Source: Sandaracinobacter neustonicus
Lineage (GTDB): Bacteria; Pseudomonadota; Alphaproteobacteria; Sphingomonadales; Sphingomonadaceae
Length of the DNA stretch: 64,000 nucleotides
Direction: 5' to 3'
Assembly: GCF_006385875.1 (NCBI RefSeq)
Contig: NZ_VFSU01000029.1
Coordinates: 54,111-118,110 of the forward strand
A program made the position numbers and the translations under genes. Below are positions 19,508 to 27,336 of this stretch, piece after piece (the stretch's first letter is position 1; each line of letters opens with the position of its first letter). The notes under the pieces are model-generated. The model was not told where the DNA came from, did not search any database, and worked only from the letters and a program-made list of their open reading frames with translations.

Positions 19508-19724
19508 GACGGGGCACGGCTCAGGCAACAGACACGAGCCGCGCAAACGGGGCGGCCACTTTTCTGTCGACCTGACGAAACAGGCGCAGACTGTCTTCCG
19601 CGCGCGTACGGGCCACGAGATCACCGAAGATGAGGCGCGAGGGATGCTCGACAGTCTGACAGAGTTTTTTCACTTGCTGATCGAGTGGGATCGGCGAAGT
19701 CCCGACCGTGGTGATAAAGAATAG
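19497..19724 (+). CDS. Small hypothetical protein of the mobile element
   Basis: A 75-residue hydrophilic protein starting at GTG 19497, chosen because AAGGAG sits 7 bp upstream; it overlaps the end of the DUF736 gene by 11 bp. The C-terminal half (HEITEDEARGMLDSLTEFFH then LLIEWDRR) is predicted helical and resembles small helical proteins seen in alphaproteobacterial conjugative elements. No enzymatic motif or membrane segment is visible. Last member of the conjugation operon before an AT-rich gap. Confidence 0.55.
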   Translation: MDHETGHGSGNRHEPRKRGGHFSVDLTKQAQTVFRARTGHEITEDEARGMLDSLTEFFHLLIEWDRRSPDRGDKE

Positions 19725-20007
19725 AACCGTCCCGCCTCAACGGGGCAAGTTGACGTCAGAAAGGGCAAGGCGTCCCGTGTAAATTCATATTATCCAGTTC
19801 AATTTGTTTGGAATTTTCTTACTCAATTATCTTGATCCAATTCTCTTTGTGTCGGAATCGGGTGGCTGTATACTCTCTTCGGGCGAGGCAATCGGGATGC
19901 TGATGGTCTCCTCTACCGACCTTTCGTATCGCCACCCCGACGGCAGATACGATTTTGGCGTGGTCCACATTGGTGAGGCGCAGCGGGTTCAGGAAGGGAG
20001 ATTGGAC
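19725..20007. promoter_or_regulatory. Intergenic region with AT-rich pocket before the recombinase
   Basis: This 283 bp precedes the recombinase start. Bases 19777-19860 are strikingly AT-rich compared with the GC-rich surroundings and probably hold the recombinase promoter or control region. The recombinase frame is open back to 19804, but the peptide from this stretch has no family resemblance, so I treat it as non-coding. Confidence 0.45.
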
Positions 20008-21564
20008 ATGGCATCGACGGGGGCGAAACGAAAAGTACCAGTCCCTGAAGGCAGCCGTCGCGCTGTCCTCTATGCGCGTGTCTCATCCAAAGAGCAGGAA
20101 CGCGAAGGCTTTTCCATTCCGGCGCAGACGAAGCTTCTGCAAGAATATGCGTCGGTCAACGACATCCAGGTCGTGGCGGAATATGTCGATGTCGAGACCG
20201 CCAAACAGAGTGGACGCAGCAGCTTTGGCGAGATGCTGCGGTATCTCCGCAAGCACCCCGGCGTACGAACATTGCTCGTGGAGAAGACCGACCGCCTCTA
20301 CCGCAATCTGAAGGATTGGGTGACCGTCGACGAACTCGACGTCGAAATCCACTTCGCCAAGGAAGGGGTGGTGCTGTCCCGTGATTCACGATCCTCGGAG
20401 AAGTTCATGCACGGCATCAAGGTGCTGATGGCGAAGAACTACATCGACAATCTATCCGAAGAGACGCGCAAAGGCATGCTGGAGAAGGCCGAGCAGGGCC
20501 TGTGGCCCACCTTTGCCCCGATCGGCTACCTCAACACGGTGGGCAACGACGGCAAGAAGATCATCACCGTCGATCCGCAGCTTGGACCGACCGTTCAGAG
20601 CCTGTTCCAATGGTATGCGAGCGGCCATTATTCGCTCAAGGAGGTTTCGGCCCGCGCGCGGAAGGCCGGCCTGGTCTACCGCAAGAGCGGTGCACCCATC
20701 GGGGTCAGCACGGTTCACAAAATCCTGCGCAATCGAATCTACACCGGTAAGTTCGAGTGGCTCGGCAACCTTTACAAGGGATCCCACCAAGCTCTCGTCT
20801 CGGAAGACCTATGGGGTGAGGTTCAGGATGTGCTGGACGGCCGCAACGCCGCCAACATTCGGGCGAACGCTCACGACTTCCCTTTCACGGGGCTGATCAC
20901 CTGCGGACATTGCGGCTGCGCGTTGGTCGGAGAGATCAAAAAGAAGAAGTACATTTATTACCATTGCACCGGCTTCAAGGGGAAATGCGGAGAGCCCTAT
21001 GTCCGGGAGGAGGTTCTGGAAGAGCGATTCACCGACCTGCTGCGCCAGCTTCGCTTCGACGATGACGTATTCGAGATGATGCGGAAGGCCCTCCACGAGA
21101 GCCACGCTGAAAAGAGCCGCGAGCAGACCAAGGCTATCGAACGGTTGCGTGCGGAAGCCGACCGGCTCCAGAAGCGGATCGAGACGATGTACGTGGACAA
21201 GCTCGACGGCCACATCGAGGAAGGCTTCTATCGGCGCATGCAGGTCCAGTGGCGTGACGAGCGGGACCGGTGCCTGAGAGACATCGAACGTCTCCACAGC
21301 GCGGATGATTCCTATATCGACAACGGCGTGGCGCTACTCAGGCTGGCCAAGGACGCCCACCGGCTCTTCGAAATTCAGGACGCAGGCGAGAAAAGAAGAC
21401 TGCTGAATTTCCTACTTTCGAACTGCTCCTGGGCGAACGGTCAGTTGACCGCCGCGTTCAAGGAACCGTTTGATATGCTTGCGGAAACTGTGTCCGAAGC
21501 AAATGCGCTCGAAAGCTCGCAAGGGGCCGAAAAGGCCCAAAAAACGAACTGGCTCCCCGGGTAG
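20008..21564 (+). CDS. Large serine recombinase (site-specific integrase)
   Basis: A 518-residue large serine recombinase that probably integrates and excises the element. The N-terminal resolvase domain starts with AVLYARVSSKEQEREGFSIP, in which the Ser of RVSS is the expected nucleophile; LLVEKTDRLYRNLKDW follows. The recombinase domain begins near residue 150. A zinc-ribbon (ITCGHCGC ... YYHCTGFKGKCG) lies near residues 295-330, followed by a long coiled coil. The ATG at 20008 has GAAGGGAGA upstream and is preferred over the open frame from 19804. The last residues (NWLPG) and the TAG stop are read from the tRNA-Asn gene on the opposite strand, so the C terminus comes from the attachment-site DNA. 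Confidence 0.9.
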   Translation: MASTGAKRKVPVPEGSRRAVLYARVSSKEQEREGFSIPAQTKLLQEYASVNDIQVVAEYVDVETAKQSGRSSFGEMLRYLRKHPGVRTLLVEKTDRLYRNLKDWVTVDELDVEIHFAKEGVVLSRDSRSSEKFMHGIKVLMAKNYIDNLSEETRKGMLEKAEQGLWPTFAPIGYLNTVGNDGKKIITVDPQLGPTVQSLFQWYASGHYSLKEVSARARKAGLVYRKSGAPIGVSTVHKILRNRIYTGKFEWLGNLYKGSHQALVSEDLWGEVQDVLDGRNAANIRANAHDFPFTGLITCGHCGCALVGEIKKKKYIYYHCTGFKGKCGEPYVREEVLEERFTDLLRQLRFDDDVFEMMRKALHESHAEKSREQTKAIERLRAEADRLQKRIETMYVDKLDGHIEEGFYRRMQVQWRDERDRCLRDIERLHSADDSYIDNGVALLRLAKDAHRLFEIQDAGEKRRLLNFLLSNCSWANGQLTAAFKEPFDMLAETVSEANALESSQGAEKAQKTNWLPG

Positions 21565-21624
21565 GATTCGAACCTACGACCGTCCGATTAACAGTCGGAT
21601 GCTCTACCGCTGAGCTACCGAGGA
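21550..21624 (-). tRNA. tRNA-Asn (anticodon GTT)
   Basis: Read on the minus strand, the sequence folds as a standard cloverleaf. The 7-bp acceptor pairs TCCTCGG with CCGGGGA (one T-G wobble), the D arm contains AGCTCAGCGGTAGAGC, the anticodon loop is CTGTTAA with GTT, and the T arm holds GGTTCGAATCC. A discriminator G and encoded CCA follow (21550-21552). The 3' end faces the recombinase, the usual geometry for an element inserted in a tRNA gene. Confidence 0.95.
21553..21570. other. Putative right attachment site of the element (3' end of tRNA-Asn)
   Basis: The tRNA 3' end borders the recombinase gene, and the recombinase stop codon lies within it. By analogy with tRNA-targeting elements this part of the tRNA should be the att core, with a second copy at the unseen left end. 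The exact core cannot be set from one copy. This is inference from position only. Confidence 0.4.
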
Positions 21625-21643
21625 ATGCCTGTGCGGAGGGCGC

Positions 21644-21672
21644 GCTATAGGGGCAGCTTTCGTGCCGTGCAA
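21644..21672 (-). promoter_or_regulatory. Sigma-70-type promoter of tRNA-Asn
   Basis: On the minus strand a TTGCAC -35 box (21667-21672) and a TATAGC -10 box (21644-21649) are separated by exactly 17 bp. The -10 box ends 20 bp before the tRNA 5' end, a good position for a tRNA promoter. Confidence 0.7.
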
Positions 21673-21809
21673 GCCGGGATTGCGCTGTTTCGGCAACAGC
21701 CATGCGGCAAGATGCCGGGGCAGCGGCGCAGGCTCTTAGAAAATCCTGTTTGTAGGACCATGCAACAGGCGTATTGCTGCGGTGGGAGAGACGAGGGAAA
21801 GCGAGCTCA

Positions 21810-23702
21810 ATGGCAACTGCCGTAAAGGCACCCGCCGACGCTGGCGGCACAGATTCGAAGATCATTCAGCGGGATTCGGTTGTGGTGCGGTTCGCCGGGG
21901 ATTCCGGCGACGGCATGCAGTTGACCGGCGGGCAATTCACCCTTTCAACGGCGCTGGCGGGGAACGACCTTGCCACCTTCCCGGATTTTCCGGCGGAGAT
22001 TCGCGCGCCGCAGGGCACCTTGTTCGGGGTTTCCGCCTTCCAGATCAATTTCGGTTCCACCCGGATCGAAACGGCGGGCGATCAGCCCGACGTGCTGGTG
22101 GCGATGAACCCGGCGGCGTTGAAAACCAACCTGCCGATGCTGCGAAAAGGCGGCCTGATCATCGCCGACAGCGGCGAGTTCGGGGAGCGCAACCTGAAAA
22201 AGGCGCATTACGCCGGTAACCCGCTGGAAGATGGCAGCCTTGAGCCATGGCAGCTGCTGGCCTTCGACATTTCGAAGCAGACCTTGGAGAGCGTGAAGCC
22301 CTTCGGCCTTGGCAACAAGGATGCCCTGCGCTGCAAGAATATGTGGACGCTGGGGCTGGCGCTGTGGATGTTCGGCCGCGACCGCGAGCCGCTGATCAAC
22401 TGGCTGCGCGGCAAATTCGCGAAGAACGAGCTGCTGCGCGACGCCAATATCGCTGCGCTGAACGCAGGCCATGCCTATGGCGAAACCGCCGAGCTGGCCG
22501 GCCCGCTGAAGCAGTTCAGGCTGGCGGCGGCCGATGTGCAGCCGGGGCTTTACCGCACCGTGACCGGGGCCGACGCCATCGCGTTGGGGCTGGTGGCGGG
22601 CGGGCAGCTGTCCGGCCTGCCGATGTTCTTCGGCGGCTATCCGATCACCCCTGCCTCCGCGATTTTGCACGCGCTGGCGAAGCTGGGCGAATTCGACGTC
22701 ACAACCTTTCAGGCCGAGGATGAGATCGCCGCCATCGGCGCGGCGATCGGCGCGGCATGGGCGGGCAACCTCGCCGTCACCTCGTCCTCCGGCCCCGGCA
22801 TCGCCCTGAAAACAGAGGCGATCGGGCTGGCGGTGATGACGGAACTGCCGCTGGTGATCATCAATTCGCAGCGCGGCGGCCCCTCCACCGGGCTTCCCAC
22901 CAAGACGGAGCAATCCGATCTGTATCAGGCCGTTTATGGCCGCAACGGCGACGCGCCGCTGCCGGTGATCGCCACCCGCAGCCCGGCGGATTGCTTCGAA
23001 GCGACCATCGAAGCCTGCCGACTGGCGGTGCAGTTCATGACGCCGGTGATGCTGCTGACGGACGGCTACATCGCCAACGCGGCCGAGCCGTGGCGCGTGC
23101 CCGAGGCGAGCGATTTCGAGCCCTTCCCGGTGCTGTTCCACGAGGAGCCGCCCGCCGAAGGGGCGAAATACAACCCCTTCACCCGCGATCCCGAAACGCT
23201 GAAACGGCAGTGGGTGCGGCCCGGCACGCCGGGGCTGATGCACCGGGTGGGCGGAATCGAGAAAAGCTATGCCACCGGCAACATCGATTATTCCGCCGAG
23301 AACCATCAGCGCATGACGGATACGCGCAAGGCCAAGGTGGATGGAATCGCCCGCTATATCCCCGCGCAGGCGGTGGAAGTCGGCAATGATCATGGCCCGC
23401 TGGTGGTGGTGGGCTGGGGCTCCACCTATGGCCCGATCCGGCAGGCGGTGGAGCTGCTGCGAACGCAGGGTCATGATGTCGCGCATGTGCACATCCGCCA
23501 CATCTGGCCGCTGCCCGCCAATCTGGGCGAACTGCTGCGCCGTTACGATCGGATATTGGTGCCGGAAATGAACACCGGCCAGCTGAAGACGCTGCTGCGC
23601 GACCAGTTTCTGGTGGACGCCAAACCGCTGAACAAGGTTTCCGGCCAGCCCTTCCGCATCGCGGAGATCGAAGCGGCCATTCGGGAGATGCTGGACGCAT
23701 GA
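21810..23702 (+). CDS. korA: 2-oxoacid:ferredoxin oxidoreductase, alpha (gamma-alpha fused) subunit
   Basis: One half of a thiamine-diphosphate enzyme that oxidatively decarboxylates a 2-oxoacid, probably 2-oxoglutarate, to the acyl-CoA with ferredoxin as acceptor. The product is 630 residues. The N-terminal gamma-type domain (residues about 20-210) opens with VVVRFAGDSGDGMQLTGGQF. The pyrimidine-binding alpha domain starts near 250 with FFGGYPITPASAILHALAK and contains TSSSGPGIALKTEAIGLAVM. The ATG at 21810 is preferred over the frame opening at 21774 because the family N terminus begins there. It overlaps korB by 4 bp and lies 185 bp beyond tRNA-Asn, so it is chromosomal. Confidence 0.93.
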   Translation: MATAVKAPADAGGTDSKIIQRDSVVVRFAGDSGDGMQLTGGQFTLSTALAGNDLATFPDFPAEIRAPQGTLFGVSAFQINFGSTRIETAGDQPDVLVAMNPAALKTNLPMLRKGGLIIADSGEFGERNLKKAHYAGNPLEDGSLEPWQLLAFDISKQTLESVKPFGLGNKDALRCKNMWTLGLALWMFGRDREPLINWLRGKFAKNELLRDANIAALNAGHAYGETAELAGPLKQFRLAAADVQPGLYRTVTGADAIALGLVAGGQLSGLPMFFGGYPITPASAILHALAKLGEFDVTTFQAEDEIAAIGAAIGAAWAGNLAVTSSSGPGIALKTEAIGLAVMTELPLVIINSQRGGPSTGLPTKTEQSDLYQAVYGRNGDAPLPVIATRSPADCFEATIEACRLAVQFMTPVMLLTDGYIANAAEPWRVPEASDFEPFPVLFHEEPPAEGAKYNPFTRDPETLKRQWVRPGTPGLMHRVGGIEKSYATGNIDYSAENHQRMTDTRKAKVDGIARYIPAQAVEVGNDHGPLVVVGWGSTYGPIRQAVELLRTQGHDVAHVHIRHIWPLPANLGELLRRYDRILVPEMNTGQLKTLLRDQFLVDAKPLNKVSGQPFRIAEIEAAIREMLDA

Positions 23703-24715
23703 ACGAAGTCATAAAGATCACTCCAGCCACCAAGCCGGACGACTGGGCGACCGATCAGGAAGTGCGCTGGTGCCCCGGCTGCGGCGACTATGCCATCCTG
23801 AAGGCGGTGCAGCGCACCATGCCGGAGCTTGGGGTGGAGCCGCACAACACGGTGTTCATCTCCGGCATCGGCTGCTCCAGCCGTTTTCCTTATTATATGG
23901 AAACCTACGGCTTCCACACCATCCACGGCCGCGCGCCCACCATCGCAACCGGCGTGAAGCTGGCGAACCCGGCGCTGGACGTGTGGATCATCACCGGGGA
24001 CGGCGACGGGCTGTCCATTGGCGGCAACCATATGCTGCACCTGATCCGGCGCAATCTGGATTGCCAGCTGCTGTTGTTCAACAACGAGATTTACGGCCTG
24101 ACGAAGGGGCAATATTCCCCAACCTCGCGCACCGGAACCCGATCCCCCACCTCGCCCGCGGGATCGCTGGAATCGCCGGTGAAGCCCTGCGCCTTCGCGC
24201 TGGGGGCAGGCGGGCGTTTCGTGGCGCGCACCATCGACACCGCGCAGAAACATATGCCCGAGGTGCTGAAGCGCGCGCACGCCAACAAGGGCACCAGCTT
24301 CGTGGAAATCTACCAGAATTGCGTGGTGTATAACGACGGCGTGTTCGACCAGTTCACCGAGAAGAAACAGGCTCCGCAGACGCAGATCTGGCTGGAACAT
24401 GGCAAGCCGATGCTGTTCGCGGGCGGCACCAAGGGGCTGAAGCTGAACCGCGAGACGCTTCGGCTGGAAGTGGTGGAGGTGACGGACGGCGACACCTCGC
24501 AAGTGATCGTGCACGACGAGACGAACAAGGCCGTCGCCAACATGCTGATCGACATGCCCTTCCCGCAGTTTCCCGTGGCGCTGGGCGTGCTATACTGTGA
24601 CCCGGATGCAAGCTTCGACACGGCGATGGAAGCCCGGCATGCGAAACTGGCAGGCGCAAAGGCTGCCGATTTCAACGCGCTGCTGCGACGGGGCCAGAGC
24701 TGGGAAGTGAAGTGA
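23699..24715 (+). CDS. korB: 2-oxoacid:ferredoxin oxidoreductase, beta subunit
   Basis: The TPP pyrophosphate-binding subunit paired with KorA. It has 338 residues. The family signature VRWCPGCGDYAILKAV is at residues 21-36, with GIGCSSRFPYYMETYGFHTIHGRAP near 60 and the TPP/Mg motif ITGDGDGLSIGGNHMLHLIRRN near 98; LLLFNNEIYGLTKGQYSPTS follows. Four overlapping bases (ATGA) couple it to korA. No ferredoxin gene is adjacent, so the electron acceptor is encoded elsewhere. Confidence 0.94.
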   Translation: MNEVIKITPATKPDDWATDQEVRWCPGCGDYAILKAVQRTMPELGVEPHNTVFISGIGCSSRFPYYMETYGFHTIHGRAPTIATGVKLANPALDVWIITGDGDGLSIGGNHMLHLIRRNLDCQLLLFNNEIYGLTKGQYSPTSRTGTRSPTSPAGSLESPVKPCAFALGAGGRFVARTIDTAQKHMPEVLKRAHANKGTSFVEIYQNCVVYNDGVFDQFTEKKQAPQTQIWLEHGKPMLFAGGTKGLKLNRETLRLEVVEVTDGDTSQVIVHDETNKAVANMLIDMPFPQFPVALGVLYCDPDASFDTAMEARHAKLAGAKAADFNALLRRGQSWEVK

Positions 24716-24751
24716 GCATCGGCTGGTAACCGGCGGCCCTCCGGGGGCTGC

Positions 24752-25768
24752 GTGCAAGGGGGCCTGACGATCGAACTGAGCCGGCGCAGCATGATGGGGG
24801 GCATCGCGGCGCTTGCGGCTGCGCCGCTGCTGGCGGAAACAGCGCCTCCGCCCAAGCGCCGGGTCTCCGCCGTGACGACCTGCCCGGTTCCCGGCGTGGA
24901 GATGCGGGTGCCTGCCACGGGCGGCAATCTTTATGCGCGGGGTAACGGCACGCTCGCGGGCGGGCCTGCCCCGGTTCTGTTCCTGCACGGGGGCCCCGGC
25001 GGCAGCCATCTGGGCATGGTGGGGGCGCTGCCGCTGGCCGATATACGCGGCGTGATCCTGTATGATCAGCTGGATTGCGGCTTGTCGGACCGCCCCGGCA
25101 ACCGCGCGGGATGGACGGTGGATCGCTTCGTTTCCGAAATCGACTCGATGCGGCGCGCCTTCAATCTGGATCGTTTCCACCTCTCCGGCACGAGCTGGGG
25201 CGGCACGCTGGCGCTGGAATATGCTGCGCGCCAGCCCGACGGGCTGGAAAGCCTGATCCTGTTCAGCCCGCTGGTTTCCACCCGCGCGTGGCTGGCGGAC
25301 GCGGCTGTGTGGATCGCGCAGATGCCGCCTGAGATGCAGGCCGACATCGCCGAAGCGCAGCGCACCCGCAATTTCGAGGCCGACACGTTCATGGCGGCGG
25401 ACCTGTTCTATGCCCGGCGGCATTTGTCGCGCGAGCGGCTGTCTCCGCTGCATCTGGCCTGTCAGGGGCGGAACGATCCGCTGTTCAATCTGGACCTCTA
25501 TATGCACATGTGGGGGCCGAGCGAGTTCGTGGTAACCGGCACGCTGGGCGATTATGACGGCGAGCATCTGCTGCCGCGCGTGGCCGTGCCGACCCTGTTC
25601 GTGGGCGGCGAGTTCGACGAAGCGCGACCCGCCACCCTGAAGGAATTCGCCCGCCGCGTGCCGGATGCCCGATACCGGATGATCGCAGGATCGGGCCACT
25701 GGATCGAGAATGACCGCCCCGCCGAACATCAGCAGGCCCTGCGCGACTGGCTGAATGGCCGCGCCTGA
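24752..25768 (+). CDS. Tat-exported alpha/beta hydrolase (proline iminopeptidase-like)
   Basis: A 338-residue serine hydrolase. The N terminus has a twin-arginine signal (SRRSMMGGIAALAAAPLLA), so export to the periplasm is likely. The alpha/beta-hydrolase core shows the oxyanion motif FLHGGPGGSH (about residue 75) and the nucleophile elbow GTSWGGT (about 146), with an acid in GGEFDEARP and the His in GSGHWIEND. The HGGPGG and GTSWGG pair is typical of proline iminopeptidases and related peptidases; the substrate is not determinable. The GTG start at 24752 keeps the whole Tat signal; an ATG at 24791 would remove it. Confidence 0.8.
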   Translation: MQGGLTIELSRRSMMGGIAALAAAPLLAETAPPPKRRVSAVTTCPVPGVEMRVPATGGNLYARGNGTLAGGPAPVLFLHGGPGGSHLGMVGALPLADIRGVILYDQLDCGLSDRPGNRAGWTVDRFVSEIDSMRRAFNLDRFHLSGTSWGGTLALEYAARQPDGLESLILFSPLVSTRAWLADAAVWIAQMPPEMQADIAEAQRTRNFEADTFMAADLFYARRHLSRERLSPLHLACQGRNDPLFNLDLYMHMWGPSEFVVTGTLGDYDGEHLLPRVAVPTLFVGGEFDEARPATLKEFARRVPDARYRMIAGSGHWIENDRPAEHQQALRDWLNGRA

Positions 25769-25837
25769 CGGACGCGCCGCCAACGGGCTGCGGGGGAAAT
25801 CGCCGGTTCAGCGCGTAGGGGCTTTCATGAGGCCCCG

Positions 25838-26428
25838 ATGCATGCCGTCTTGAAGCCCGCGAACGACGCGCGCACCGCACCTGAAGCGGAGGCGCTGCTG
25901 CTGGCGCGGGCCGCAGAGGGTGATGCGCGGGCCTTTGCCGAACTCGCCCGTTTGCTGGCGCGGCCCGCCCTGGGCCTGTGCATCCGCGTGCTGGGCGATC
26001 GGGCGCTGGCGGAAGATGCCGTGCAGGAGGCGATGACCCGCCTGTGGCGCGAAGCCAAACGCTTCGATCCGGCGCGCGGCAGTTTCGCGGGCTGGTGGCG
26101 GCGGATGCTGATGAACTGCGCGCTGGATGGCCGCAGGCGGTTGAAGCCGGTGACGGCGCTGGAGGAAGCCGCGGAGATCGCCGACGCCGCGCCGACGCCT
26201 GCCGGGGCCGCCGAAGCCGCCGATCTCGCCGCGCGGGTGCAGGCCGCTGCCGCGGCCCTGCCGGAACGGCAGCGCGCTGCGCTCGCCCTGTTCCATGGCG
26301 AAGGGCTGACGATGGCGGAAATCGCCGCCGCGCTGGAGAGCAGCGAAAAGGCGGTGGAAGGATTGCTGCTGCGGGGCCGGGCCGCGCTGAAAGACCGGCT
26401 GGGGGATTTGAAGGACGAATTGGAATGA
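25838..26428 (+). CDS. ECF-type RNA polymerase sigma factor
   Basis: A 196-residue group 4 sigma factor. Region 2 lies within residues 25-105 (ARAFAELARLLARPALGLCI, then EDAVQEAMTRLWREA). Region 4 is near residues 145-190 with LPERQRAALALFHGEGLTMA and EIAAALESSEKAVEGLLLRG, a helix-turn-helix for the -35 element. The stop overlaps the start of a small membrane protein by 4 bp, the usual sigma/anti-sigma coupling. The target regulon is unknown; the neighbouring periplasmic protein suggests an envelope or metal stress response. Confidence 0.9.
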   Translation: MHAVLKPANDARTAPEAEALLLARAAEGDARAFAELARLLARPALGLCIRVLGDRALAEDAVQEAMTRLWREAKRFDPARGSFAGWWRRMLMNCALDGRRRLKPVTALEEAAEIADAAPTPAGAAEAADLAARVQAAAAALPERQRAALALFHGEGLTMAEIAAALESSEKAVEGLLLRGRAALKDRLGDLKDELE

Positions 26429-26772
26429 CGACGAAACCAACCCTGAACGACGCGCTGGAGGCCTGGGGCAAGGCCGACCCGCTGACGACTGCGGGGGATC
26501 AGGCGGCACTGGCGCGTATCCTTCAACATGCCGACGCTGTTGCCGCAACCCATACCCCTTCGCACCGCCCCTGGTGGATGCTGGGGGGGGCTGTTGCGGC
26601 CTCTGTGGCGCTCGCCCTGCTGTTGTCTCCCCAGATTCGGGGCGGCCAGCAGCCGGGCGGCAACACGGAGCCGGGGGGAGCACCGGTGATTCTGGCAGAT
26701 GCGAGCGGTGGCGACAGCGCCGCCTTCGCCCTGCTCTATACCCCAACTTCGGAAGAGGAATATCAGCTGTGA
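26425..26772 (+). CDS. Putative anti-sigma factor, single-pass membrane protein
   Basis: A 115-residue protein starting at the ATG at 26425, overlapping the sigma gene (ATGA). A short helical cytoplasmic part (LNDALEAWGKADPLTTAGD) precedes one membrane helix near residues 49-67 (WWMLGGAVAASVALALLL). A short periplasmic tail ends in SEEEYQL. No zinc-binding HxxxCxxC motif is seen. Position and topology support an anti-sigma role; sequence similarity alone does not prove it. Confidence 0.65.
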   Translation: MTTKPTLNDALEAWGKADPLTTAGDQAALARILQHADAVAATHTPSHRPWWMLGGAVAASVALALLLSPQIRGGQQPGGNTEPGGAPVILADASGGDSAAFALLYTPTSEEEYQL

Positions 26773-27272
26773 AGACCCTGATCCTTGCAACCGCCGCCCT
26801 GATGGCGGCCCCGGCGCTGGCGCAGACCGCGCCGCCGCCGCTTGCTGCCCCCCCTGCTGCAGCTGCGGAAGGCCGCCTCAAGTTGCGACCGATGCGTATT
26901 CAGCATGCCCCGCTGTTCGGCAATGTCTCGCCAGAGGGCCGGGCGATCCTGCTTGAATCGATGAAGGCCGATCAGAGTGACCGCCCCGCGCTGAAGGCCG
27001 CACGAGACCGGATCAACACGCTGGTCGGCGCGGACAAGCTGGACGTCCCCGCGCTGAAGCGGGCGATGGAAGATGAGCGCAAGCTGGTGGATGCGCAGCA
27101 TGTGAAGCGCCAGTCGGCGCTGCTGGCGGCCTTCCAGAAGCTCTCGCCTGCGGATCGCAAGGCGTTCGCGGACGATGCCCGCAAGGGGCGGGACCGGGTG
27201 GAAGCCCGGGTGATCCGCTGGCGCGAGGGCAACCCGCCCCCGGGTTCGCCGCCGCCGCCGCCTGCCGAGTGA
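26769..27272 (+). CDS. Periplasmic Spy/CnrX-like heavy-metal sensor family protein
   Basis: A 167-residue exported protein starting at GTG 26769, 4 bp inside the previous gene. The signal peptide MKTLILATAALMAAPALAQ is cleaved after Ala-Gln. The mature part is a helical bundle with LTPxxR-like turns (LSPADRKAFADDARKGRDRV) and an alanine/proline-rich start and proline tail, the layout of periplasmic heavy-metal sensor/Spy-type proteins. In the Cnr system such a protein gates a sigma/anti-sigma pair, so a sensor role for this trio is a reasonable inference. Confidence 0.65.
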   Translation: MKTLILATAALMAAPALAQTAPPPLAAPPAAAAEGRLKLRPMRIQHAPLFGNVSPEGRAILLESMKADQSDRPALKAARDRINTLVGADKLDVPALKRAMEDERKLVDAQHVKRQSALLAAFQKLSPADRKAFADDARKGRDRVEARVIRWREGNPPPGSPPPPPAE

Positions 27273-27285
27273 CGACCTGAAACGC

Positions 27286-27322
27286 AAAGGGGCCCCCGGT
27301 TCATCACCGGAGGCCCCTTTTT
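27286..27322. terminator. Rho-independent terminator between convergent genes
   Basis: A strong GC stem (AAGGGGCC ... GGCCCCTTTTT) with a loop around 27298-27310 and a plus-strand T-run lies 13 bp after the periplasmic protein stop. On the minus strand the same stem ends in CCCCTTT, so it may also stop the TonB receptor transcript, whose stop is at 27337. Confidence 0.85.
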
Positions 27323-27336
27323 CGTGCTCTCTTCGC

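Noticed and set aside
19804..20007. N-terminal extension of the recombinase
   Set aside because: No family similarity, AT-rich non-coding character, and a better start with a Shine-Dalgarno site at 20008.
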